A stretch of 46,717 nt of DNA from Bigelowiella natans CCMP2755. Taxonomy: Eukaryota; Cercozoa; Chlorarachniophyceae. Where the stretch lies: contig ADNK01001381.1 in NCBI GenBank assembly GCA_000320545.1, positions 1-46,717 of the forward strand, given 5' to 3'. A program made the translations under genes and the position numbers. The notes below the pieces were generated by a model, which ran no database searches, was not told the origin of the DNA, and worked only from the letters and a program-made list of their open reading frames with translations. Every line of letters begins with the position of its first letter. The first letter of the stretch is position 1. Below, one piece after another: positions 32,430 to 43,744 of the stretch.

Positions 32430-34022
32430 ATGGCTGCCGCACGGCCGGGGTTCCGGCATGGCGTCGCCCGCATTCGCTCATCGTCCGTGGCCGCTGCAGC
32501 TGCTGCTACCTCTTCCCATCCGATAATACGAACCCGTCAAGAATGTGACGTGATAATTGTTGGGGGTGGGCACAACGGAATGGGTAGTGACAGATTCGAA
32601 TGCTCTTCCTTCTTCTTCCTTCCGAGCATGAGGTACATGTGTCCTAAATAACATATCGACAGTCTCGGCCGCATATCTAGCCCGTGCTGGTTTGGATGTC
32701 ATGGTTCTCGAACGTCGTGGGATTTTAGGAGGAGCGGCAGTGACGGAGGAGGTCGTGAAGGGCTTTCGATTCTCCCGTGCATCGTATCTAGCGGGTTTGC
32801 TGCGGCCCAGCGTCATCCAAGACCTCAGCCTGCACAAACATGGACTCAAGTGCTGTGCATTATTGAAAATATGTGAGAGGGGGGAAGAAGGCGCAAAAAT
32901 GCGCCGCTTGTTGCGCGGCAATCCGCAACTACACATTTTACTTCAACTAATACGATTGTTCAAAGGTACCTTGTGCGCGATCCTTCTTCCTTCACACCAT
33001 CTCTTGTTGACGGACCTCTCGGTACAACAAACCATTCCTCATGACTTCAGCATTCTGAGGGTGGAAGAGCTTTAGTTGGGCATCAGGCCCATGCTAGCAT
33101 GGCACGTCTACCGTATAATAGTCCTGATGTTGTTGAAACAGGTGGGCGCAGCTTGCTTCTCGGCTCGGACATGGATGCGACGTGTGCCTCAATTGCACAA
33201 TTCTCCGAGAAAGATTCGAAGGTAAAATGCTCTCTTTTCTCAAAGAAGAGTAAGGAGGTGGGGTGTAGTCTGAAGCGCGTGGTTGCCTTTTTTGCAAGGG
33301 TGGGAGCGTGTACACGCGGTCTGTGGTTGGCACTTCTCGTTAGATTTTGCGTGCCTCACCGTACATACCAAACAACAACAACAACAACAACAACATGTGC
33401 ATATTCCAAGAACTGAGTTCGCACTCAGTAAGTTTACTTGTATCAATTTTGAAAAATCTCTCAGGTCTACCCCCTCTACGAGGAGTTTCTGGCGGAGTGC
33501 CGAGAGATTCTCCGCCCGCTGCTCGACGGCCCCCCTCCTGATCCATTCCAGGGCCGCTATTACGAGCGCAAGCAGGCCGCGACCACGCTGTATTCCCTAA
33601 TCAAAAACGCCGCGCGGCACCGAGGGACTCTGGGCGCTCTATATGTCAGGGAGATTAACAACTCCTCCCCTTTTCACCGTCCCCCCTTCTCATCTGATCA
33701 TTGCTTCATTTTCCTCATTGGCAGTGGTGGTGGTTGGTAGTCTAATATCTCCTCCTCCTCCTCTTCCTCCTCCACCCGTTTCATCCAGGAACTACTGACC
33801 GCCCCTGCCTGCCATGTGCTGGATAAATGGTTCGAGAGCGACATGTTAAAGGCCACACTGGCGTGCGACGCAGTGATTGGAGCTATGATATCTCCCCGAG
33901 ACGTCGGATCAGGTTGCTGCTCCTGTGTTACCATTCCGTTGTTTATAATACATCGTTGTCGTGACATAGTGTGAGGAGATCCACGCTCATCACATCACCT
34001 CATCACACACACACACAATATT

Positions 34023-34065
<43 letters not shown>

Positions 34066-35829
34066 CACACAAATATATAATTGGAAAAAATGTATTATGT
34101 GAATTATCATATACAGAGTGGATAGACTCATTTACTTCCTCCGTGTCCTCCTCCCCTTTCTGCTTCTTTTTCTTCCTCCTCACTTAACATGCAAAAACAA
34201 GGATATGTTCTCCTCCACCATGTACTCGGTGAGGCGGCGGGAAAGCAGGGTGTTTGGGCCTACGTGGAGGGTGGAATGGGACGTATCTCGGATGCAATCG
34301 CCTCTGCCGCGAAGGAGGTAGTATGTATTCATGCGAATGATAATGGTATATACGTCACGACAGCTCTTAGAAAAGGTCGCGTGATATTGTTGATCGGGTG
34401 ATGATAGGCCGGGGCGAAGCTCCTCACAAATTGCCAAGTTAAGTCCATTGACCTTGATGAAAGAGCGGGATCGGCTACAGGTCTGACCACGACTCATCAA
34501 ATGGCAGGCTTGGTGTGAGCACGTTGCTGCACGGGGGGGGGGGGAGATAAAAGCACCCTGTTCACTGATACGGTTCTCTCATTATCACCTCCTCCGCCTC
34601 TCAACTGCCAATTTGCTATTTCATTACGTGTTTCTCCTCCTCCTCCTCCTCCTCCTCCTCCTCCAGGCGTGACTTTGGAAAGTGGCGAATCGCTCACAGC
34701 GCGCGTGGCTGTTCTCTCCAATTGCACGGCCCACCAGACGATCACGAAGCTTCTACCGGAAAACTTCCTGGATTCCTTTGCTGGAGGAGGCTTTCGCTCT
34801 TACGTCCGGCACATCAAGGGCTTCGACTACAGCTGCGGGTCGTTCAAGATTAACTGTGCACTGAGCAAGCTGCCCGATTTCGCATGTCTGCCGAATGGGC
34901 GGTCGCGGGATGGCGAGGGGAGCGGGGGGGCAAATCACCGGGGGACGATCCACTTCGAGAACACGATCGACGAGATCGAAACTGCGGCACGGGAAGCATC
35001 CAACAGAGTTCCCGCTACTCGGCCGGTGTGTGTTCGTATCGAAAAGCGCGCATTCCCTTCATTATTCCCTGCATCGTAAAAGGCGAAACCATCCTCGCAT
35101 TCAGGTCATTGAAATGACGATTCCAAGCGTACTGGATCACACGTTGGTGGACGGAGCGGGCCATCATGTCGCGCAGCTCTTCGTGCAGTTTGCTCCCTAC
35201 GACATAGATCCGACGGTGGGGAACTGGAAAGACCCCGCCTTCAAGCAGGCCTTCGTCGATAGGTACTCGACAACAAGCGCGAAAAGATGGTGATTGCAGT
35301 TATGACTAATGAACCGTTTGAATGTCATCAGGGTATTCGGCGTTGTAGATGAGTTCGCACCAGGATTTTCCGACTCAATCGTGGGTATTGACGCTCTTTC
35401 GCCCCTTGACCTCGAGGAGATATTTGGGTCCTGGATGAGCATGCAAATGCAACAATCTCCCATTCCCCCCCCCAACACGCACGTGCACAGCATGCAACAC
35501 ACTCCCAAGTATCTACAGCAAGTTTTAAAAAAAAGGGGAACTCGGAGGGGCGATGTTCTAAAACTCCATCCTTCCCTTCTCCAACAGTCTTCACCGGGGT
35601 AACATATTCCATGGAGCACTGGGGTTGCACCAGATCGGATGGGCGCGGCCAATATACCGTTTCACAACCCAGAGCTGGCTCTCCTCCTCATTGTCCTTTT
35701 GCTGTTTTCTTTTTTTGGTGTGATGCCAACCAGGTGGGGTGGAGCTCGCATAGGACGCCTATTCGAGGCTTATATCTTTGCAGTGCAAACATGCATCCGG
35801 GGGGCGGGGTAGCGATGAGACATATGTAA
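32430..35829 (+). CDS. PYROXD2 / phytoene-desaturase-like FAD oxidoreductase
   Basis: Exons 32430-32583, 32663-32849, 32966-33021, 33142-33221, 33465-33644, 33789-33912, 34202-34317, 34408-34480, 34667-35025, 35105-35262 and 35332-35427 join with matching phases; the next begins at 35588, and the last coding piece is around 35740-35829. The N-terminus is Ala/Arg-rich without acidic residues ('[20 protein letters not shown]'), suiting a mitochondrial presequence. Next come the FAD dinucleotide fold '[12 protein letters not shown]', '[15 protein letters not shown]', '[13 protein letters not shown]', '[20 protein letters not shown]', 'GMGRISDAI', '[14 protein letters not shown]', '[18 protein letters not shown]' and '[16 protein letters not shown]', the blocks of the PYROXD2 family, whose substrate is not well established. 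Exon junctions after 35588 are unresolved. The expected 'GAPGRN' motif reads at about 35878 in another frame, so the C-terminus is either further spliced or frameshifted. Confidence 0.88.
34026..34061. repeat. (AT)n microsatellite in a PYROXD2-like gene intron
   Basis: AT run inside the intron 33913-34201, preceded by (CA)n at about 34004-34018. Confidence 0.9.
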
Positions 35830-36669
35830 ATGCCGGAATGGATGGTGGTAACGATGATGGTAATGATAGGTATCAGGGGCTCCTGGACGAAATTGTGCTG
35901 GAATAGTGCTGAGCGACCTTGGAATGCCTTTGTCGTAATATGTGGCGACGTCTATAGGTTTACTTATCATCTGTGCGAATGGCTATCACATGCAATACAA
36001 GATATATTCGAATTATATAATTATCAATCGTGACAGCGTGTATGTATATATGTTATTCGCCAAGACCATGCTAGCGCTTCTATTGAGCAGAGCTTGGTTG
36101 AAAGATTGCACACTCGTTTAAAAGCAGCAGGCCAAATGCTGATGTACAGCATGTGGCGTTGTTAAACAAGCGAAAATAAAACTGATGAAACTGTGGAGCA
36201 AATGACACGCACGCTGTAAGAAATTGCACCCTGCTAGCCTATCGCAGCCCAATCGCAGCCCATACGTAAGCTAAGAGGTCTATTTTGGTACCGCGATCAA
36301 TTGGTGAAAGAATTGCGCATTTAACACTGATGCAATGATGTCACACTAGTACATGCATCCGCGTAGTGAAATACTGAGCTGATTTATTATATTTGTTGCA
36401 ACTTTATAATGTAATTTTCTCTCTACCCTTTCGTCTACCATGATTTTATGTTTTCCAACATAGAACAACAAACAGCTACCTGGACAACTCACAGTTTAAA
36501 ATCATGGTTTACACAAGCAAGCCGTGTACTTATATCGTACATCCCTTTAGAATTAGTAGTAGGCGAATAAAAGACGGTACATATACATGCTGGTGTATCT
36601 AAATTATAATGTCTACGCACACATTGAAACTAAAAATGATAAAGTCTAATCCATCACATCCATTCGTCT
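35830..36669. other. Intergenic, possible last exon of the FAD oxidoreductase
   Basis: Near 35875-35940 the plus strand reads 'GAPGRNCAGIVLSDLGMPLS' then a stop after an AG acceptor, which fits the family C-terminus in sequence but not in phase with the preceding exon. Beyond 36040 the DNA is AT-rich with no coding signal; CATGCTAGC occurs near 36067. Confidence 0.5.
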
Positions 36670-37427
36670 CTAACCGAGATCAGGCAATCGCCCAACCATA
36701 AACCAGGCGTCCGTGACCTTCTCCACGTCGCTTGCATACAGCACAAGATTGGACGCGTTTCCCAGTAAATGGCAACCCATATGAAGCAGCGTAGAGGCCC
36801 ATACTCTCTTTGGATGATACACAGCGCAACCTGCGACGAACATCAGCACGCCGGCCAAGAACAATGCGTTGAAGAGCATCACGTTTGGGGAATCCAGGCT
36901 TCGCATCCACTGATTATATACGACGGATCAGTATGTGACGAAAAATATGATATGCATTTATGGTGGCGGCAACAACGACAACAATGACGGGGACGACGCG
37001 AGTGATGAAGACGAGGTTTATAATTACTAGTATTCGGTGTAGTTACGCGGCCGATATTATTGACCTGGTAGATTGCCACCAAATGGACAGTGACAATGTC
37101 AACAGAGCGCCGCCAGCCGTACTTAGGTTCTCGCCAGTAATTCACCGAGGTAACAAACACGCAGGCAGACGCCAGCCCCAGGTCAAAGTACCCCCGCGAA
37201 AAGCCGTACAGACTGGAAAAGGGAACGAGCCAGGAGACGCACAGCAACACACGGGAGCACTTCGGGGGCAGCACGCAGCCTTCGAAGGTCCCATCCTCTC
37301 TAACCTTCCTGGATTCCATCTTTGCTAACAGTTCATCGTCGCATGCTAGCTCTAGTGAGTCCAGCGGCGGCCTTGTGTCCCCCCCCTGATCTCTGGAGGG
37401 CCTTGGCCGGACACGTAGCCCTGTCAT
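36670..37427 (-). CDS. Small multi-pass membrane protein (2 exons)
   Basis: Exon 1 37427-37065 and exon 2 36909-36670 join in phase 0 (GT-AG intron 155 nt) to give 200 aa. After an acidic, Arg-rich N-terminus come hydrophobic segments: 'SRVLLCVSWLVPFSSLYGF', 'LGLASACVFVTSVNYW', 'SVDIVTVHLVAIYQ', 'NVMLFNALFLAGVLMFVAGC' and 'ASTLLHMGCHLLGNASNLVL', so four to five membrane spans are likely. The segment 'SVNYWREPKYGWRRSVDIV' between spans is striking (aromatic and Arg-rich) and resembles, from memory, uncharacterised small membrane proteins of algae and other protists. No function can be given. Its 3' end faces the 3' end of the oxidoreductase gene. Confidence 0.72.
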
Positions 37428-38362
37428 AAGCGATGGAAGTTGTTTTCACGAACTATTTGGATGAAATTATGTCGGTCAGATATCTACCAAATTATCATAT
37501 TTTTCCATCATATTTTGTGATATTTATATAAGATATTGCAGGCATAAAACTTAGTCATATGTGCAACAACTTTGACAACAATGTCAAACTGATCCCTGAC
37601 TGATCATCTTCCGGCAACAAGCAACCTGGAAATCATGGGGGGTAAGTGCTGTTGTCAGTGACTTCAGACAGTGCGATCACCCAACAAAACCAACTGCAAA
37701 GCAGGCTTTCACCTTGAATTTGTTGTTGTTCACATGGTGATTGTGTTGAGAAAGTGCAGAAAAAGGACTCAAAAAACGGCAGTTCACATTCAGTTCGTCC
37801 TTGCTTCCTCGGCTGAAAAGTGATGATGTGGACGAACACAAACAATGCGAAGTGAGTGTCAGCCACTTTTCTGTCTGAAGATGGAGTGCAGATGGGCTAG
37901 TCAATCGATTCGTTTCTTCGTGCGCAAATCAACACATCGCACTCGCATGAACATGCGCTTGTGCCACGGCCCAGACACGCATGCATGTCTCATCGCATCG
38001 CAGTGCGCAGCAGCGGGCCATTCATCTAGCTAGCTAGCCATGTGCGATGCGCTAGTAGTCACGTTGTGTTGCAACGAGTGAAGCGGACTATGGCACCTTG
38101 AGATACTGAGTAAAGTGAACATGAACAGCGTGTAGGTAGGTACAGAACATAGCCTACCATTAGACATATCTACAAGTTTGTAGGTAGACACAATGCATAT
38201 AGCCGGCGAACATTCGAGTCTTTGAGCATCAGTAAATCTGTCACATTGACTGGGGAATTCCCCTGCACAGCTAGCTATGCTTTTAAAGAAGGATACTTCC
38301 TTCCTCTTTGTAATGTTACTGTAGGGGATATGCCCATCTTTATTACAATACCATGAAATAAT
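37428..38362. other. Intergenic, no gene seen
   Basis: AT-rich near 37490-37560 and GC-richer with tandem CTAGCTAGCTAG at 38026-38037 and GCATGC motifs around 37978. Nothing that looks like a spliced exon was found. Confidence 0.55.
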
Positions 38363-40069
38363 TCATGCTCTTTTCATGTCGTCAGCAACATCCGCAACTA
38401 CAGCATCACTACCCTCCCTAGAAGCAGTTACGGAAGTACCATCATGGTGATCGCTCCCATCTTTTATTCCCATTGTCTTTCCTGTGAGATCCGGAACAAA
38501 CATGCATGAGAATGACAGCGATACGATTCCGATGACGACGTACACACTGAATGTGCCACCATAGCCTAGAAGGCTAACCAAGCTCAAGTAAGTGGAAGCG
38601 ATCGTAAAAGACCCCAGTCTATTCACTACAGAGCCTAAGGCCATACCCTTAGAGCGATAAGGCCCATGGAAAATTTCAGCTAAAATAAGCCAGCACATGG
38701 GGCCATAACCGAAACCGAAGGCTGAGACGAACATCAACATTCCCGTTATGATCATCCTCTCAGTGACTACAGTATGGCCATACAGGCCCGCCGCAGCCAT
38801 GATCCCCATGGAAATAACTCCGAAAAAGCCCCCGACGATGACTGGCAATCGTCGGCCGACTTTGTTATTGTCCACCAGTAGAGCTGCGAAGCACGTGAAT
38901 GTGAGCTTGCAGAGGCCCATTCCGAGTGTCACCTTAAGCGCTAGCCGCTCGTCTGCCCCAAAATTAGAGAGTGTGTGAACAGAGTAAAAGATAATCGAAT
39001 CAATCCCTGGTAGCTGCGTGAGAATGGAGAATGTCAGCCCTACAAATAAAGCACTCCGCGTCTCCCTCGAGGTGAACATCTCGCCCCAAGAAGCCATTTC
39101 CTTTTGAGACTGCATATCACGGCCCATCTCCAGCATCGTTTGTCTTACCACACGGTCTTTGGTATCCTGAGACTCGCTTGCATCTACCAGCTGCTCAATC
39201 ACCCCCGCAGCCTCGACCAGCTTCTTTTGCTTTAGGAGATATGCGGGCGACTCGGGCATCAAGACAACCATAATCGCCAGCAAAATAGCAGGAATCGATC
39301 CGGAGGCCAGCATGTACCGCCAGTCATTCTCAATGCCGCGAAGAAGTAGGCCGACGAGGTAAGCTAGAGGGATCCCGACGTTAATGAACATTTCGTTGAA
39401 AGATGTCAAGCGACCACGCTCACGGCGAGGAGCCAGTTCAGCACAGAATATGGGGCAAATCACTAATCCCATACCGACTGCAATTCCAGTAACACAGCGC
39501 CAGAGCAGAAGAGCGCCGAAGCTGAAGGATGAGGCCATTCCGATGGAGCCGCCTAGAAAGATCAATGCAGCCGCGAGCAGCCCTACTTTGCGCCCCAAAC
39601 GGTCAGCTACCACGCCAGCGACGAGAGATCCGATAATTGAAGTGAAAATAATGCTGGATGTGACGAACTGTAGCTGGGTATCGGTGAGAGAGAGGTCGTT
39701 CTGAAGTGGGATGAGTGCGCCACTGATTATACCAAGATCAAATCCGAGGAGGAGAGATCCAAAAGCGGAGGTAATAATACATCTGTATAGAAAGCTGTTC
39801 CTTATTGTAAAACTAAGCAGGATATCTGCATCGTCTACTTTGGACTTTCTGTCCTCCTGCTGCAACAGTCCGCGACGCTCGTGAGCAATCCCATCACATT
39901 CCAGGCGATGGTTAATGTCGTCGTACATGTAATTATCGTCGTCGCTGTGGTCCGTGCGACCAAGACCGGGATCGTGATGAGCGACATCTACACGGCTTTC
40001 GCTCATGGAGGGAGAAGCCTGATCATTTCGTTCCTCCCCAAGATGCCCGAAGTTGGCGGTGAGAACCAT
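38363..40069 (-). CDS. Sugar-porter family MFS transporter
   Basis: A 568-aa single-exon gene. After about 90 hydrophilic residues come twelve hydrophobic segments with sugar-porter signatures: 'LLGFDLGIISGALIPLQNDL' in helix 1, 'GVVADRLGRKVGLL' (D-R-x-G-R-R/K loop 2-3), 'APRRERGRLTSFNEMFINVG' (loop 4-5), 'MPESPAYLLKQKK' (PESPRxL motif with Ala-Tyr in place of Arg-Trp), 'QLPGIDSIIFYSVH' (Q-Q-x-x-G-x-N-x-x-x-Y-Y motif with several changes) and 'GYGPMCWLILAEIFHGPYRS'. The usual PETKG motif is 'VPDLTGKTMG'. The protein would move a sugar, polyol or inositol across a membrane, probably with protons; substrate cannot be read from sequence. The degenerate QQxxGxN motif argues against a standard hexose carrier. 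It lacks introns although its neighbours are heavily spliced. Confidence 0.93.
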   Translation of the reverse strand: MVLTANFGHLGEERNDQASPSMSESRVDVAHHDPGLGRTDHSDDDNYMYDDINHRLECDGIAHERRGLLQQEDRKSKVDDADILLSFTIRNSFLYRCIITSAFGSLLLGFDLGIISGALIPLQNDLSLTDTQLQFVTSSIIFTSIIGSLVAGVVADRLGRKVGLLAAALIFLGGSIGMASSFSFGALLLWRCVTGIAVGMGLVICPIFCAELAPRRERGRLTSFNEMFINVGIPLAYLVGLLLRGIENDWRYMLASGSIPAILLAIMVVLMPESPAYLLKQKKLVEAAGVIEQLVDASESQDTKDRVVRQTMLEMGRDMQSQKEMASWGEMFTSRETRSALFVGLTFSILTQLPGIDSIIFYSVHTLSNFGADERLALKVTLGMGLCKLTFTCFAALLVDNNKVGRRLPVIVGGFFGVISMGIMAAAGLYGHTVVTERMIITGMLMFVSAFGFGYGPMCWLILAEIFHGPYRSKGMALGSVVNRLGSFTIASTYLSLVSLLGYGGTFSVYVVIGIVSLSFSCMFVPDLTGKTMGIKDGSDHHDGTSVTASREGSDAVVADVADDMKRA

Positions 40070-40551
40070 AACCTTTTTCCGCGTGGTTGGAGGGGGAGAT
40101 GAAAGATAGTCCCGATTCCCAACAACCGAAAATCAGGATCCAAAACCGTGTGGATTTGGAAATGCGACATAAATTTTAGCATGTCGCATTGATAAAGTTC
40201 CATGCTATTGGGTCAAAAAAGCAGCTCCCTACATACTCCTCGAACGAAGAATACCAACTACATGCAGTCAAACACTGGCGACCACGTTCTTCTTCTCCGG
40301 CGTTCACCCCTGCGACGTAGATTAAGCTCACTTTCTGGAACATAATTCAGGGGATTTAGACGGAAGGCGTGAGGCAAGTTTGTCGTAGAATTTATGTTCG
40401 CATGGACGACGTTCTCCCTTCAAATTCGATTTTATTATCGAAAAAACATCTGGAAATTTTTAACTAGATTTTGCTTTTGTTTGTTTTGTATTTACATAGG
40501 AACGACATCAAATTTTCCTTGTCGCAGAGTTAGACATTCTTCAAACGAAAG
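40070..40551. promoter_or_regulatory. Divergent intergenic region (transporter / ankyrin gene)
   Basis: 482 bp between divergent starts at 40069 (minus) and 40552 (plus). A TTTTATTATCG stretch lies near 40430. No element can be named with confidence. Confidence 0.45.
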
Positions 40552-41103
40552 ATGGCGTCAGGGGACAAGGCTGCCGGTCTCGTCTTCGAGAAGCAACAGG
40601 TCCCGGCCTCCAATTCCCTGGGGGTCTCACTGCTCGGAAAGATGTTTGATGACACGGTCGAATGCTACTCCTCGTATTTTTTACTTGTGTTCGAGCATGC
40701 ACGACCAGCGCAGCGCAAGAAAATGAACATTTGAATAGAATTCTGAGCTTTCTCATGTGCATGCCGGCCAAACGATAGATTACCCTTGAATTCAATACCA
40801 CATTTGTGGCACTGGAAGTATGCCGTCGCTCCTTTTGGGGGGGACAGGGGCGTTGTGATCAATAACTGAGCTCTTTCGTCAACTTTCAGAGCGAAGGGAA
40901 GAACCAGTTCGAACCCCCAGCAGATGAGGAAAGGAGTGGCAACAACAAGAAAGAAGAGAAAGAGGAAAATATATCAGAAGACTTTCATGAAGATTTGTCC
41001 GCATATACTTATGCAGACAATGATGACGGGGATGTAGGTCCCCTTCCATTCCACTGCAAGGTAGTAGTAGTAGAAGTAGTAATAATGATAGTAGGAGTAC
41101 GCA

Positions 41104-41142
<39 letters not shown>

Positions 41143-43085
41143 ACACACCTCTTCACGATACTCATTCCAAGACCAAAACACATGCATGCTGCTTAAGAAG
41201 AGGGCGGCAAGTTAAATCGTTGCCTGTGATTTTGCTTTTACTTGAGACTTTATCATCACGGTCTCTTCAAATCTGTTTTCATTGCTGCATACTTGCGGAT
41301 CACGAGACAACACATCCCGCGGCGGCATTCGCGCGTCTTCTCTTAATTTATGCAGTTTCTACAGATCTAATGCGTATGATGTTCAATTTTCTGGTAGATA
41401 TGGATAGCATCCAAGAAATCCATTGATCTAGAAATTCACGAGGTATTCGTATGTGCGCGACAAACAAAGCATGGCCTTTGAATATGCGTGCAGTAACTCA
41501 TGAAGAACCTGTTGCATCTGATTCCTCCTCCTCCTCCTCCTCCTCCTCCTCCTCCTCCTCCTTTTTCCCTCAAGGTCTTGTCAATCGGTAAATTACTATC
41601 TCAGCTCTCATCCCACATAAAACCTACGAAGGAGCTGAAAGAGGTTGGAAAACAACTCTCCCCTTTCCCCCTCCCTCCCCCTTCCCTAATCACTGCTGAA
41701 ATGCTGAAAACCAATGGTGTTTTGTGTGGGGGGGTGTGCTGATGTAGGATCTCTCAAAAGTTTGCGTTCTCTTCGCTGCGGACGAGAATGGAGAGCGCGA
41801 CGAAGATTGTCCAAGTAATAGCCTCCCTCCTGTGGAGGGGAGAGGAAAAAAAAACAAAGAGGCTACATACATACACCGCGACCCAATCAATTGTTGTGTG
41901 TTTTCCTCCTTCGTTCGTAAGATGAAAAACCAAATGGTGCTGCGGTATATAGGGCTCGACGTGAACGGTCCAATTCACACCGCCGGGGTAAAAGACTTCA
42001 TTATGCTGCATATAGATGGGGCTGAGGGACAGAAATTGCTCTCGGAGCTCCAGATACCGAAGGAACAGCCTGGTGCGAACCTGCCCCCCCCCCCCCCCCC
42101 CCCCCCCTCCGCCATGGATTCAATCATAACCTTTCTTCGCTATCGCATTCGTCATCGTTGTTGTTGTTTCTGCTGCTGCTGCTGTCATTGTTATTGTTGT
42201 TATTATTATTATTATTGTTTTAGTTATTGCTGCTGTGCTGGCTACAATTTTAACAAATCTCACTATGTTGTATGCCTTACTCCACCCTCCTCCTCCCCCC
42301 CGTGCAGTGATAATCGGAGACAAGAAGAAGACGCTACTCAACGACCCGAAAACAAAGTTTTTCCACGCTGCCGAGGTGTGCTGACATCATAATGCGCTTC
42401 CTTCTCTTGTCACCCCTCTAAAAAGGACGCGTATCTGCTGCTGCTTCTTCGATATACAGACAGGAAATCTGTCTTTGGTGAAGAAGATGCTGAGCGCAAA
42501 GATGGTGAAGTTAGAGGACAAGGGAATAGTGAGTACAACACAAGCATGCGGCCATTCCGAACGCCGCCTCACCAACAAACACGCACGCCACATGGCATCG
42601 TCATAATCATCACAACTCCTTCTGCGTCCTTTTCGTCAACCTCTATATCAGCATGTATATAATCTTCCTCCTCCTCCTCCTCCTCCTCCTCCTCCTCTCC
42701 AACAGGATAACTGGACGGCGCTACACTACGCCGCACGGTCGGGTCACTACCACATAGTACTATTCCTCATTCGCCACGATGCTAATCTCGACGCCTCCTC
42801 CAAGGTAAAATGAGGCTGCTATTAAGTACTACCTGAAGAGTGGCCTGGAAGCTGATGTGTTCCCTCCTCCTTCCCCTCCTCCTCCTCTCTCCTCGCATTA
42901 TTATGATTGTTATTTTTATGTAATCAGACCGGGTGGACTCCTCTGCACCTTGCTTGCTACCAGGTTGCATCATATTTAGTCTTCCTCTCCCCTCCCCCAT
43001 CTCTCTCTCTCTCTCTTCCTCTCCCCACTCTCCCCCCTTGCCCTATCTCTTACCGTAAGTAGATACACGCACATAAGCAAAGACT

Positions 43086-43122
<37 letters not shown>

Positions 43123-43412
43123 TAGCAATCTAATCCGAGAATATACACCATAAACTTCGGGGTAAGATTCTCTCTTACGCACCTGTCAACCCCCTCCTCC
43201 TCCATCATGTGCACAGGGCCACTACGACACAGTGGACATCCTGCTGCAATCGGGTGCGAAATCGAACTTGAAGACAAATGTAAGAAGATGACATTGAGGA
43301 TATGAAGAGGAGAGGAGGAGGGAGGGAGGGAGGGAGGGAAGACACAGTTGCCATTTCGATATCAAAGATGTACATTTGTCGTATCATTAAGAAGTCCTTT
43401 TTCCTCCGCCAC

Positions 43413-43454
<42 letters not shown>

Positions 43455-43744
43455 CCTCCACACCCACACACACACACACACATATGTACATATACACACA
43501 CACTTTCTCTTAAGAAATCACTCTATGAAACCATATCTAAAGGATGGCAAGGCACCAATCGTCTACGCCGAGGATAAGGGTAGTAGTCTCGCTCAACATC
43601 TCATGTTTAGATGTGCACATGCACTCGAATTATACATTCTTACACAGAAATATTCAGCACATATAAAAATATATATACCTACTTACAGGTGCACACGATA
43701 TCGTAGAATTGTTCGACGAATTTAAAGGGCCAGACGTACTCTAA
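40552..43744 (+). CDS. Ankyrin-repeat protein (13 exons)
   Basis: Exons 40552-40656, 40890-41033, 41398-41442, 41575-41643, 41748-41814, 41922-42072, 42308-42375, 42460-42528, 42706-42804, 42928-42963, 43217-43279, 43543-43579 and 43689-43744. All phases match except the join 41814/41922, which is one base out as I read it. The N-terminal half is not recognised: an acidic, Lys/Glu-rich stretch ('NNKKEEKEENISEDFHEDL'), 'IWIASKKSIDLEIHE', 'MKNQMVLRYIGLDVNGPIHT' and 'DFIMLHIDGAEGQKLLSEL'. The C-terminus has about four ankyrin repeats: 'KFFHAAETGNLSLVKKML', 'DNWTALHYAARSGHYHIVLF', 'TGWTPLHLACYQGHYDTVDI' and a degenerate 'GKAPIVYAEDKGAHDIVELF'. A single exon (42706-42804, 99 nt) spans one repeat; others are split. 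The protein is probably a scaffold; its partner is unknown. Introns carry long (CCT)n and a run of 24 C. Confidence 0.82.
42084..42107. repeat. Run of 24 cytosines in an ankyrin-gene intron
   Basis: Uninterrupted C24 eleven bases after the intron's GT. Similar runs: C18 at 11840-11857, G22 at 13845-13866, C16 at 44797-44812. Confidence 0.9.
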
